Made by a program: the position numbers and the translations under genes | In this document: positions 19,137 through 27,308 of the stretch, one piece after another | Numbering within the stretch: position 1 is the first letter of the stretch | How the letters are laid out: each line of letters opens with the position of its first letter | Notes under the pieces: model-generated | The model's input: the letters and a program-made list of their open reading frames with translations, nothing else | Databases searched by the model: none | Told to the model about the DNA's origin: nothing | Origin: DASZBX01 sp035943635 | GTDB taxonomy: Bacteria; Actinomycetota; Actinomycetes; Streptomycetales; Catenulisporaceae | Length of the DNA stretch: 64,000 nucleotides | Direction of reading: 5' to 3' | NCBI GenBank assembly: GCA_035943635.1 | Contig: DASZBX010000061.1 | Span: 1-64,000, forward strand

Positions 19137-19763
19137 ATGTCCGAGATCCGCATAGGAGCCGAGGAGCGCTCCGCGTTCGGCAAGGGCGCGGCCCGCCAGA
19201 TCCGCCGCGAGGGCAAGGTGCCCGCGGTCCTGTACGGGCACAAGGAAGCGCCGGTACACCTGACCCTGCCCGGCCACGAGCTGATGATGGCGCTGAAGAC
19301 CCCGAACGTCCTGTTCAACCTGGACTTCGGCGGCAAGCAGCAGCTGGCCCTGCCCAAGGCCGTGCAGAAGGACCCGGTGCGCCGCAGCATCGAGCACGTG
19401 GACCTGCTGCTGGTGCGCAGCGGCGAGAAGGTCACGGTCGAAGTCCCGATCGTCACCACCGGCGAGATCGCCCCCGGCGGCCTGCTCGAGCACACCCTCA
19501 ACAGCCTGTCGGTCGAGACCGAGGCCACCCACATCCCGACCTCGATCGAGATCTCGGTCCAGGGCCTGGCGGTCGGCACCCAGATCCTGGCCAAGGACGT
19601 CACGCTGCCCCGCGGCACCACCCTGGCGATCGACGAGGAGCACGTCGTGCTGCACGTCATGGCCTCCCCGACCGCCGAGGACCTGGCCGGCGACGAGGAG
19701 CCGGCGGCCGCGGCCCCGGCCGACGCCGAGCCCGCCGACGAGGAGCCGGCCGACGAGGCCTGA
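19137..19763 (+). CDS. rplY: 50S ribosomal protein bL25 (CTC form)
   Basis: The 208-residue protein belongs to the long CTC form of L25, with an N-terminal 5S rRNA-binding domain (SAFGKGAARQIRREGKVPAVLYG) and a beta-rich C-terminal TL5 domain. The tail after residue ~175 is acidic and repetitive (EPADEEPADEA). It binds 5S rRNA in the large subunit. AGGAGG at 19128-19133 precedes the ATG. It sits in the conserved order prs-rplY-pth and is flanked on both sides by strong hairpins. Confidence 0.96.
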   Translation: MSEIRIGAEERSAFGKGAARQIRREGKVPAVLYGHKEAPVHLTLPGHELMMALKTPNVLFNLDFGGKQQLALPKAVQKDPVRRSIEHVDLLLVRSGEKVTVEVPIVTTGEIAPGGLLEHTLNSLSVETEATHIPTSIEISVQGLAVGTQILAKDVTLPRGTTLAIDEEHVVLHVMASPTAEDLAGDEEPAAAAPADAEPADEEPADEA

Positions 19764-19810
19764 TCCGCCCCGCGGCCGCCCGGCCGCACCGCAGTGCCAA
19801 GCAGTACGGT

Positions 19811-19861
19811 GAGTGCCGCGTAGTCCCCGGACCCATGGTCCGCCGGGAGTGCGCGGCACTC
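19811..19861 (+). terminator. Nested hairpin between rplY and pth
   Basis: Perfect 10-bp arms GAGTGCCGCG (19811-19820) and CGCGGCACTC (19852-19861) enclose a second stem, GGACC-CAT-GGTCC, flanked by CCC/GGG pairing. It begins 48 bases after rplY and ends 82 bases before pth. A terminator is the simplest reading; an RNA regulatory structure is possible. Confidence 0.55.
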
Positions 19862-19942
19862 GCCGCTGTCCGGGCCGGTTCGCCCGGCCCGGCCCGCGCC
19901 ACACCGCCCACGCCCGCGCCCGTCCGAGAGGTGACCGAGATC

Positions 19943-20524
19943 ATGCCGTCCGAACAGGCGCCCTGGCTGTTCCTCGGCCTGGGCAACCCCGGCCCGGACT
20001 ACGCCGCCACCCGGCACAACGCCGGCTTCCTGGTGGCAGACCTGCTGGCCGAACGGGTCGGCGGCCGGTTCAAGGCGCACCGCGGCGGCGCGGACGTGCT
20101 CGAGGGCCGGATCGGCGGGGTCCGGGTGGTCCTGGCCAAGCCGAGGTCCTTCATGAACCTCTCCGGCGGCCCGGCCGCCTCGGTGCGCGACTTCTTCAAG
20201 GTCCCGGCCGACCAGATCGTGGCGGTGCACGACGAACTGGACATCGACTTCGGCGCCCTGCGGCTCAAGCGCGGCGGCGGGGACAACGGCCACAACGGCC
20301 TGCGCTCGCTGACCAAGTCCCTGGGCACCCCGGACTACCTGCGGGTGCGCTTCGGCATCGGCCGCCCGCCGGGCCGGCAGGACCCGGCCGACTTCGTGCT
20401 CAAGAAGTTCTCCTCAGCCGAGGCCAAGGAACTGCCGTACCTGGTCGACCGGGCCGCCGACGCGGCCGAGGCCCTGCTCACGCAGACCCTGGACCAGGCG
20501 CAGAACACCTTCCACGCCGGCTGA
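19943..20524 (+). CDS. pth: Peptidyl-tRNA hydrolase
   Basis: The 193-residue enzyme releases tRNA from prematurely ended peptidyl-tRNA. Family motifs are GLGNPGPDYAATRHNAGF (with the conserved Asn and catalytic His of RHNAGF), KPRSFMNLSG and VHDELDIDFG, then GGGDNGHNGLRS. The ATG at 19943 has GAGAGGTG about nine bases upstream; a GTG at 19931 in the same frame would add four residues. It follows rplY as in most actinomycetes. Confidence 0.96.
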   Translation: MPSEQAPWLFLGLGNPGPDYAATRHNAGFLVADLLAERVGGRFKAHRGGADVLEGRIGGVRVVLAKPRSFMNLSGGPAASVRDFFKVPADQIVAVHDELDIDFGALRLKRGGGDNGHNGLRSLTKSLGTPDYLRVRFGIGRPPGRQDPADFVLKKFSSAEAKELPYLVDRAADAAEALLTQTLDQAQNTFHAG

Positions 20525-20590
20525 GGCCGCCCGCCCGGGACCGGACCCGGGCCCCGCCCGGCCGGGGCGGCGTGCCGGTCGGGACTCTGG

Positions 20591-21922
20591 ATGGGCGAGA
20601 ATGGTCAGGTGACTTATGCGTACGAGGCCCCGGCGTCCCAGCAGCTCTTCGACCGCGCCCAGGTGGTGACCCCCGGCGGGGTGAACTCCCCGGTGCGCGC
20701 CTTCCGCGGCGTCGGCGGCACCCCGCGTTTCATGGTGTCCGGCCAGGGCGCCTACCTGACCGACGCGGACGGCCGCGAGTACGTGGACCTGGTCTGCTCC
20801 TGGGGCCCGATGATCCTGGGCCACGCCCACCCGGCCGTGCTGGCCGCGGCCGGCGCGGCCCTGGCCCGGGGCACCTCCTTCGGCACCCCGGGCGAGGGCG
20901 AGGTGGCCCTGGCCGAGGAGATCGTGCGCCGGATCGGCCCGGTCGAGCAGGTGCGCCTGGTCTCCTCCGGCACCGAGGCCACCATGTCCGCGATCCGGCT
21001 GGCCCGCGGCTACACCGGCCGCCCGGTGGTGGTGAAGTTCGCCGGCTGCTACCACGGCCACGTGGACGCGCTGCTGGTCGCGGCCGGCTCCGGCGTGGCC
21101 ACCCTCGGCCTGCCGGACACCCCCGGGGTGACCGGCGCGCAGGCCGGGGACACGGTCGTGCTGCCGTACAACGACATCGAGGCGGTCCGGGCGGCGTTCG
21201 AGCAGCACGGCGAGCACATCGCCTGCGTGATCACCGAGGCCGCGGCCGGCAACATGGGCGTGGTCCCGCCCCGGCCGGGCTTCAACGCCGCGGTGCGCGA
21301 ACTGTGCCACGCGCACGGCGCCCTGTTCGTCTCGGACGAGGTGATGACCGGCTTCCGCGCCTCGGCGACCGGCTGGTACGGCCTGGACCCGGCCGCCCCG
21401 GACCTGATGACCTTCGGCAAGGTGATGGGCGGCGGCTTCCCGGCCGCGGCGTTCGGCGGCCGGGCCGAGATCATGGCCCTGCTCGCCCCGCTCGGCCCGG
21501 TCTACCAGGCCGGCACCCTGTCCGGGAACCCGGTGGCCACCGCGGCCGGCCTGGCCACCCTGCAGCACTGCACCCCCGAGGTGTACCGGCACCTGGGCGC
21601 CACCGCCCGGACCATCTCCGGCCTGGCCTCCGCGGCCCTGGCCGAGGCGGGCGTCGCGCACCGGGTGCAGTCCGCCGGCACCATGTTCTCCGTCTTCTTC
21701 ACCGACCGGCCGGTCTACGACTACGACGACGCCCGGCGGCAGGACACCGGCCAGTTCAAGGCCTTCTTCCACAGCATGCTCGCCCAGGGGGTCTACCTGC
21801 CGCCGAGCGCGTACGAGGCCTGGTTCGTCTCGGCCGCGCACGACGACGCCGCGATCGACCGGATCGCCCAGGCGCTGCCCGCGGCGGCCAAGGCCGCCGC
21901 CGCGGCGACCACGGCCGGCTGA
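20591..21922 (+). CDS. hemL: Glutamate-1-semialdehyde 2,1-aminomutase
   Basis: This 443-residue class III PLP aminotransferase makes 5-aminolevulinate for heme via the C5 pathway. Characteristic regions are VTPGGVNSPVRAF at the N-terminus, SSGTEATMSAIRLARG, GCYHGHVDALL, FVSDEVMTGFR and the PLP-lysine context MTFGKVMGGGFP. The product fits the respiratory neighbourhood, since heme is needed by the cytochromes matured by the genes at 22.8-27.1 kb. A GTG at 20609 is an alternative start closer to the family N-terminus. Confidence 0.96.
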   Translation: MGENGQVTYAYEAPASQQLFDRAQVVTPGGVNSPVRAFRGVGGTPRFMVSGQGAYLTDADGREYVDLVCSWGPMILGHAHPAVLAAAGAALARGTSFGTPGEGEVALAEEIVRRIGPVEQVRLVSSGTEATMSAIRLARGYTGRPVVVKFAGCYHGHVDALLVAAGSGVATLGLPDTPGVTGAQAGDTVVLPYNDIEAVRAAFEQHGEHIACVITEAAAGNMGVVPPRPGFNAAVRELCHAHGALFVSDEVMTGFRASATGWYGLDPAAPDLMTFGKVMGGGFPAAAFGGRAEIMALLAPLGPVYQAGTLSGNPVATAAGLATLQHCTPEVYRHLGATARTISGLASAALAEAGVAHRVQSAGTMFSVFFTDRPVYDYDDARRQDTGQFKAFFHSMLAQGVYLPPSAYEAWFVSAAHDDAAIDRIAQALPAAAKAAAAATTAG

Positions 21923-22060
21923 GCCCGGGCCCGGGGCGTCGCCGGGCGGTGTGACGTGCCCTACGCCGCCCCGCCCGCCCTGTCCCACCTGCCCTGATTT
22001 GCCCGGCGGCGGGCCGTGGGGGCGGCGCGGGCGGTGTCGGACACGCTTTAAGCTAGCCGC

Positions 22061-22729
22061 ATGACGACGCAGACCGATCCCGGCGTGCAGACCACCGTCC
22101 ATCTGATGCGCCATGGCGAGGTGTACAACCCGGACGGCATCCTCTACGGCCGGCTGCCGGACTTCCACCTGTCCGAACTGGGCCGCAAGATGGCCGAGCG
22201 CGGGGCCGAGTTCTTCGCCGACCGCGACGTGACCGCGGTGTTCGCCTCGCCGCTGGACCGGGCCCAGGAGACCGCGGCCCCGATCGCGGCCCGCCGGAAC
22301 GTGCCGGTGCGCACCGACGGCCGGCTGATCGAGGCGGGCAACTTCTTCGAGGGCAAGAAGTTCAGCGTCGGCGACGGCGTGCTCAGGCGCCCGGCGGTCT
22401 GGGCCAAGCTGTACAACCCGTTCAAGCCGTCCTGGGGCGAGCCCTACACCGAGCAGGTGGCCCGGATGAAGGCGGCGCTGGAGGCGGCCCGGGACGCGGC
22501 CGCCGGGCACGAGGCGGTCTGCGTCAGCCACCAGCTGCCGGTCTGGATCAGCCGGCTCGCGGCCGAGCACAAGCACCTGTGGCACGACCCGCGCAAGCGC
22601 CAGTGCACGCTGGCCTCGGTCACCTCGTTCAAGTACGTCGGCGAGCAGCTGGTCGGCCTGGAGTACCACGAGCCGGCCAAGGACCTGCTGCCGGTGAAGG
22701 GGACCAAGAAGTTCGTCGCCGGGGCCTGA
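22061..22729 (+). CDS. Histidine phosphatase family protein
   Basis: The 222-residue protein carries the RHG signature LMRHGEVYNPDG near residue 15 and the second catalytic His in AVCVSHQLPVWI, with SPLDRAQETA between them. These define the phosphoglycerate-mutase-like histidine phosphatase superfamily. The substrate is unknown. It lies between hemL and the cytochrome c maturation genes, an arrangement common in actinomycetes, but no direct functional link is established. Confidence 0.9.
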   Translation: MTTQTDPGVQTTVHLMRHGEVYNPDGILYGRLPDFHLSELGRKMAERGAEFFADRDVTAVFASPLDRAQETAAPIAARRNVPVRTDGRLIEAGNFFEGKKFSVGDGVLRRPAVWAKLYNPFKPSWGEPYTEQVARMKAALEAARDAAAGHEAVCVSHQLPVWISRLAAEHKHLWHDPRKRQCTLASVTSFKYVGEQLVGLEYHEPAKDLLPVKGTKKFVAGA

Positions 22730-22799
22730 CGGGCGGAGTTTCCTGAGAACCCGAGGGGCGGGCGCGGTACCCGAAAACGGCCGTGCGAAACTCTTGGCT

Positions 22800-23423
22800 A
22801 TGGCTACCGCGCTCCCCCTCCACCGCCCCCGGGCCCGGCGCACCCTCGCGGCCGCCGCGGGGATGCTCCTGCTCTGCGGCCCGGCCCTGGCCGGCTGCGC
22901 GTCCGGCGGCGGGATCTCCGGCGGCGGCGGCAACACGAACTACGTGGCCGCCAACGACCCGGGCCTGAGCACCGTGGCGCTGGGCCGGCGCCCGACCGCC
23001 CCGCAGATCTCCGGGGTCTCGCTGCAGGGCCAGCCGCTGTCGCTGAACGACTACAAGGGCCACCTGGTGGTGCTCAACGTGTGGGGCTCGTGGTGCACCG
23101 CCTGCCGCGAAGAGGGCGCCGCACTGGAGGAGACCTACCAGGAGTTCCAGTCCAAGGGCGTGGTGTTCCTCGGGATCAACACCCGGGACAGCAATGACGC
23201 GGCCCTGGCCTACGTGAACGCGAACGGCGTGACCTACTCCTCGTTCCAGGACCCGAACGAACTTCTGGTGCTCCAGTTCAAGTCGATCTTCCCGGCCACC
23301 AGCGTCCCGTCCACGGTCATCCTGGACACCAAGGGCGACGTGGCCGTGCGGGTGCTCGGCGGCGTGACCAAGCCGGAACTGGAGCAGCAGATCAACGCGC
23401 TCCTCGGCTCGGCGCAGAGCTGA
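22800..23423 (+). CDS. resA: TlpA/ResA-like thiol-disulfide lipoprotein
   Basis: The 207-residue lipoprotein has an Arg-rich leader, a hydrophobic stretch and the lipobox LAGC with C33 as the anchored residue. A Gly-rich spacer precedes a thioredoxin-fold domain with redox motif WCTAC (C99 and C102) in LNVWGSWCTACREEGAAL, and the cis-Pro loop SVPSTVI. It likely reduces the CXXCH heme-binding site of apocytochrome c outside the membrane, using electrons from the CcdA-type protein encoded next. The ATG at 22800 is preferred to the TTG two codons upstream. Confidence 0.92.
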   Translation: MATALPLHRPRARRTLAAAAGMLLLCGPALAGCASGGGISGGGGNTNYVAANDPGLSTVALGRRPTAPQISGVSLQGQPLSLNDYKGHLVVLNVWGSWCTACREEGAALEETYQEFQSKGVVFLGINTRDSNDAALAYVNANGVTYSSFQDPNELLVLQFKSIFPATSVPSTVILDTKGDVAVRVLGGVTKPELEQQINALLGSAQS

Positions 23424-23437
23424 GCGCCGGAGCCGAC

Positions 23438-24253
23438 ATGTCCATCACGTCCGTCATCAACAGCGGCTCGCTGCTGCTCGCCGTCCCGGTGGCGGTCGCG
23501 GCCGGGGCGGTGTCCTTCGCCTCGCCGTGCGTCCTGCCGCTGGTCCCGGGCTACCTGTCGTACGTGACCGGGATGTCCGCGGCCGACGCGCAGGCCAGTG
23601 TCGGCGCCGGGGCGCAGGAACTGGACGAGGACGGCCGGCCGGTCGTGCGCAGGGCCCGCGGCCGGGGCCGGACCGTGCTCGGGGCCCTGTTGTTCGTGCT
23701 CGGGTTCACCGCCGTGTTCGTGTCCTTCGGGGCCGCGTTCGGCTACTTCGGCGCCACCCTGAGATCCCGTGAGCTGGAGATAGAGCGGATCTTCGGCGTG
23801 GTCACGATCCTGCTCGGGCTGTTCTTCGCCGAGGCGCTGCCGCAGCGCTGGAGCGGCTGGCTGCAGCGCGACGCCCGGGTGCACTACCGGCCCGCCATCG
23901 GCCTGGTCGGCGCCCCGCTGCTCGGGGTGCTGTTCGGCGTGGGCTGGACCCCGTGCGTCGGCCCGACCCTCGGCGCGGTCGAGTCGCTGGCGTTCACCCA
24001 GGCCTCGGCCGGGCGCGGGGCCTTCCTGTCGGTGGCCTACTGCCTCGGGCTCGGGCTGCCGTTCATCCTGGTGGCCCTGGCGTTCCGCCGGGCGATGGGC
24101 GCGGTCGGGTGGCTCAAGGGGCACTACGCCGTGGTCACCCGGCTCGGCGGGGGCATGCTGGTCCTGGTCGGGCTGGCGCTGGTCACCGGACTGTGGGACG
24201 AGGCGATCCGGCAGACCCAGGACTGGTTCTCGAGCTCGGGCGTGGCGTTGTGA
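23438..24253 (+). CDS. ccdA: CcdA-type cytochrome c biogenesis transmembrane protein
   Basis: The 271-residue polytopic protein belongs to the CcdA/DsbD transmembrane family that carries reducing power from cytosolic thioredoxin to outside thiol proteins. The paired redox cysteines are in VSFASPCVLPLVPGYLSY and LFGVGWTPCVGPTLGA, each preceding a Pro in a membrane helix. A hydrophilic charged loop (EDGRPVVRRARGRGR) follows the first helix. It lies 15 bases after the TlpA/ResA-like gene, its probable partner. Confidence 0.94.
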   Translation: MSITSVINSGSLLLAVPVAVAAGAVSFASPCVLPLVPGYLSYVTGMSAADAQASVGAGAQELDEDGRPVVRRARGRGRTVLGALLFVLGFTAVFVSFGAAFGYFGATLRSRELEIERIFGVVTILLGLFFAEALPQRWSGWLQRDARVHYRPAIGLVGAPLLGVLFGVGWTPCVGPTLGAVESLAFTQASAGRGAFLSVAYCLGLGLPFILVALAFRRAMGAVGWLKGHYAVVTRLGGGMLVLVGLALVTGLWDEAIRQTQDWFSSSGVAL

Positions 24254-24296
24254 GGCGGGCGGCGGTTGTGGCAGGGCTCAAGAGTAGAGGCGAGAG

Positions 24297-26051
24297 TTGA
24301 CCGAGCAGACGAAAGAGTCCATCGAGGCGCGAGAGTCGGACGGCGAGCAGCCGCAGGCACCGGACCAGGCGCCGGCGCCGGTTCCGTTCGAGGACGCCGA
24401 CAGCCGGCTGTCCACGGCCCCGGCCGACGGGGTCGCGTCCCGGCCGCAGTCCGGCGGCGCCATAGCGTTCCCGCGGCTGGGTTTCGTCGGCATGGTCCGG
24501 TGGATGTGGCGCCAGCTGACGTCCATGCGGATCGCGCTGACGCTGCTGTTCATGCTGTCCATCGCGGCCATCCCCGGTTCGCTGCTGCCGCAGACGCCGG
24601 TCAACCCGAGCGAGGTCGCGCAGTACTTCGTCGCGCACCCGCACTGGGCGAACATCTTCAACAGCCTGCAGTTGTTCGACGTGTTCGAGTCGGCCTGGTT
24701 CGGCGCGATCTACACGCTGCTGTTCATCTCCCTGGTCGGCTGCATCGTGCCGCGCTCGCTGGCCCACTTGACGGCGATGCGCGGGGCCCCGCCGGCCGCG
24801 CCGAAGAACCTGCGCCGGCTCCCGGTGCACGCCTCGTTCAGCACGATGGCCGAGGACGCCGAGATCCTGGCCGCGGCCCGCCGCGGACTGCGCCGCAAGC
24901 GGTTCCGGACCGTGGCCGGGGACGGCTGGATCGCCTCGGAGAAGGGCTACCTGCGGGAGACCGGCAACCTGGTCTTCCACCTGTCCCTGATCGGGATCCT
25001 GACCGCGGTGGCGATCGGGCACTTCTTCGGCTTCAAGGGCGCGGTGCTGGTCACCGAGGGCCAGCACGGCTTCGCCGACGCGGTGGCCAACTACGACACG
25101 CTGACCATGGGCCAGATGGTCGGCCCGGGCGACCTGCCGCCGTTCTCGCTCCAGCTGGACAAGTTCACCGCCACCTACGAGACCTCCCGGGACCAGTACG
25201 GCGCCCCGCGCACCTTCGACGCCTACGTCACCTTCCAGGCCACCCCGACCGGCGCGCCGAAGAAGGAGGACCTCCAGGTCAACCAGCCGATCGACGTGAA
25301 CGGCACCGACGTGTACCTCTCCGGCCACGGCTACGCGCCGGTGGTCACGGTCAGGGACGGCACCGGGACGGTCGTCTACTCGGGTCCGACCACCTTCCTG
25401 GAGGCCGACTCGATGTTCACCTCCAACGGCGCGATCAAGGTCCCGGACGCCAACCCGAAGACCGGCCAGGGACTGGGCTTCGAGGGCCTGTTCCTGCCGA
25501 CCGCGAACATCCAGGCCGGGCAGATGCCCAGCAGTGCGTTCCCGGCCGCGCTCAACCCGGTGCTGATCCTGTCGGTGTTCGCCGGCAACCTGGGCATGAA
25601 CGGCGGCGAGGACCAGAACGTCTACGCCCTGGACGTGACCAAGATGAAGCAGGTCGACGTCAAGAGCGACGACCAGGGCGGCGGCAACGCCCTGGTGATG
25701 AGCCCGGGACAGACCGAGACCCTGCCGAACCACCTCGGCTCGATCACCTTCACCGGCGTGGACCAGTGGGTCCAGCTGAACATGAACTACGACCCCGGCC
25801 AGACTCTGGTGCTGGTGTCCGCGGTGCTCGCCGTCCTCGGCCTGATCGCCTCGCTCGGCATCCGCCGGCGCCGGATCTGGGTCCGGGTCACCGGGCAGCC
25901 GGACGGCAGCCGTCTGGTCGAGGTCGCCGGACTGGCCCGGACCGAGGGCGGCACGCCCACGGCCGAGGTGACCGACCTGGCGCAGAAGATGGCCGACACA
26001 TTGAAGACCGTGCCCGCGACCTCGGGTGACCCGGCAGGAGTGACAGCGTGA
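24297..26051 (+). CDS. resB: Cytochrome c biogenesis protein ResB
   Basis: The 584-residue protein has a hydrophilic N-terminal extension of about 60 residues, then paired N-terminal helices (RWMWRQLTSMRIALTLLFML and a second containing AIYTLLFISLVGCIVPR). A third helix (NLVFHLSLIGILTAVAIG) follows, then a large extracytoplasmic domain and a C-terminal helix (LVLVSAVLAVLGLIASLGI). ResB with CcsA forms the system II heme handling and ligation complex. The TTG start at 24297 is preceded by AGAGGCGAGAG; no ATG or GTG upstream fits better. Confidence 0.94.
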   Translation: MTEQTKESIEARESDGEQPQAPDQAPAPVPFEDADSRLSTAPADGVASRPQSGGAIAFPRLGFVGMVRWMWRQLTSMRIALTLLFMLSIAAIPGSLLPQTPVNPSEVAQYFVAHPHWANIFNSLQLFDVFESAWFGAIYTLLFISLVGCIVPRSLAHLTAMRGAPPAAPKNLRRLPVHASFSTMAEDAEILAAARRGLRRKRFRTVAGDGWIASEKGYLRETGNLVFHLSLIGILTAVAIGHFFGFKGAVLVTEGQHGFADAVANYDTLTMGQMVGPGDLPPFSLQLDKFTATYETSRDQYGAPRTFDAYVTFQATPTGAPKKEDLQVNQPIDVNGTDVYLSGHGYAPVVTVRDGTGTVVYSGPTTFLEADSMFTSNGAIKVPDANPKTGQGLGFEGLFLPTANIQAGQMPSSAFPAALNPVLILSVFAGNLGMNGGEDQNVYALDVTKMKQVDVKSDDQGGGNALVMSPGQTETLPNHLGSITFTGVDQWVQLNMNYDPGQTLVLVSAVLAVLGLIASLGIRRRRIWVRVTGQPDGSRLVEVAGLARTEGGTPTAEVTDLAQKMADTLKTVPATSGDPAGVTA

Positions 26052-27106
26052 TCAACCAGACCTTCGCGACGTACAGCAACTATTTCATCGTCCTGGCCCT
26101 GGCCGCCTACTTCATCACCTTCTGCGCGTACTGCGGGGAGTGGGCCTTCGGCAGCCGCTCCCGGTTCGGCGCGAACGTGGTCCAGGGCAAGACCGCCGAA
26201 CTCGGCTCGCTCGGCCGGCAGGCCGCGGCGCCCGCGGTCGAGCGGATCACGCTGACCGTCGGCGCGGCCGGCGGGTCCTCCGGCGGGGTCACCGTGCTCA
26301 CCCGCACCCCGGACGAGCGCGAGCAGCCGACCGTGGCCGGCACCTCGCTGCGGGCCGAGATCGTCGGCCGGTTCGGGCTCTACGGCAGCGTGATCGCGTT
26401 CCTGTTCCACCTGACCGGCGTGGTGCTGCGCGGGCTGTCGGCCGGCCGGGTGCCGTGGGCGAACATGTACGAGTTCTCCTGCTCCGCCTCGCTGGCCATG
26501 TCCGGGGCGTTCCTGATCATGCTGGCGCTGCGCAAGCCGGTGCGCTGGATGGGCCTGCCGGTCACGTTCATCGTGCTGCTCACCCTGGGCCTGGCCTACA
26601 CGGTGCTCTACGCGCAGGCCGAGGAACTGGTCCCGGCGCTGAACTCCTACTGGCTGTACATCCACGTGACCGCCGCGATGGTGTCCACCGGCGCGTACGG
26701 CGTGGCCACGGTCGCGACCATGCTCTACCTGCTCAAGGCGGCCTCGGAAGAGGGCAGGCTGCCGAGGATAGGGCCGCTGTTGGCCCGGGTGCCGGAGTCG
26801 GCGGTGCTGGACCGGATCGCCTACCGGATGATCGCCTTCATCTTCCCGCTGTGGACCTTCGCGGTGATCGCCGGCGCGATCTGGGCGGAGAAGGCCTGGG
26901 GCAAGTACTGGGGCTGGGACCCGAAGGAGACCTGGTCGTTCATCGTCTGGGTGGTCTACGCGGCCTACCTGCACGCGCGGGCGACCCAGGGCTGGAAGGG
27001 CAAGAACGCGGCCTGGATCGCCATGGCCGCCTTCGGCTGCGTGCTGTTCAACTATTTCGTGGTCAACACCGTGCTCGACGGCCTGCACAGCTACGCGGGC
27101 CTGTAG
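26048..27106 (+). CDS. ccsA: System II cytochrome c synthase subunit CcsA (ResC)
   Basis: The 352-residue heme-ligation protein has about eight transmembrane helices. The tryptophan-rich WWD heme-handling motif is visible as WGKYWGWDPKETWSFIVW near residues 285-305, followed by YAAYLHARATQGWKGK. Conserved histidines such as that in FLFHLTG probably bind heme. The GTG start overlaps the resB stop (GTGA), so the two subunits are translationally coupled. In some organisms the name CcsB is used for this subunit. Confidence 0.94.
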   Translation: MINQTFATYSNYFIVLALAAYFITFCAYCGEWAFGSRSRFGANVVQGKTAELGSLGRQAAAPAVERITLTVGAAGGSSGGVTVLTRTPDEREQPTVAGTSLRAEIVGRFGLYGSVIAFLFHLTGVVLRGLSAGRVPWANMYEFSCSASLAMSGAFLIMLALRKPVRWMGLPVTFIVLLTLGLAYTVLYAQAEELVPALNSYWLYIHVTAAMVSTGAYGVATVATMLYLLKAASEEGRLPRIGPLLARVPESAVLDRIAYRMIAFIFPLWTFAVIAGAIWAEKAWGKYWGWDPKETWSFIVWVVYAAYLHARATQGWKGKNAAWIAMAAFGCVLFNYFVVNTVLDGLHSYAGL

Positions 27107-27131
27107 AGCCCGTAGATCCGCGCCCTGCTCG

Positions 27132-27164
27132 GACGGGCCCCGCCGGTTTCCGGCGGGGCCCGTC
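27132..27164 (+). terminator. Terminator of the cytochrome c biogenesis operon
   Basis: A perfect 15-bp stem GACGGGCCCCGCCGG / CCGGCGGGGCCCGTC with a TTT loop starts 26 bases after the ccsA stop. It is the cleanest terminator in the window and closes the hemL-to-ccsA direction of transcription. Confidence 0.88.
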
Positions 27165-27220
27165 GGCGTGTCGGACCGGGTGATTCATATCGAATTGAGT
27201 CCGGGCGTGGTGGCGCCCGG

Positions 27221-27240
27221 GTCCGGCCCCGGGGCCGGAC
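27221..27240. promoter_or_regulatory. Perfect 20-bp palindrome upstream of the LCP genes
   Basis: GTCCGGCCCCGGGGCCGGAC reads the same on both strands with no loop. It is about 70 bases upstream of the first LCP gene and is followed by the AT-rich ACATAATTGCGCATAAG, a plausible promoter region. It could be an operator or part of another terminator; no known regulator site matches that I recognise. Confidence 0.4.
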
Positions 27241-27308
27241 ATAATTGCGCATAAGCCGCCTCGGGGGCCACGTCGCGTACCACCAGTGCCTGGGAAGGAT
27301 CGGAACCG

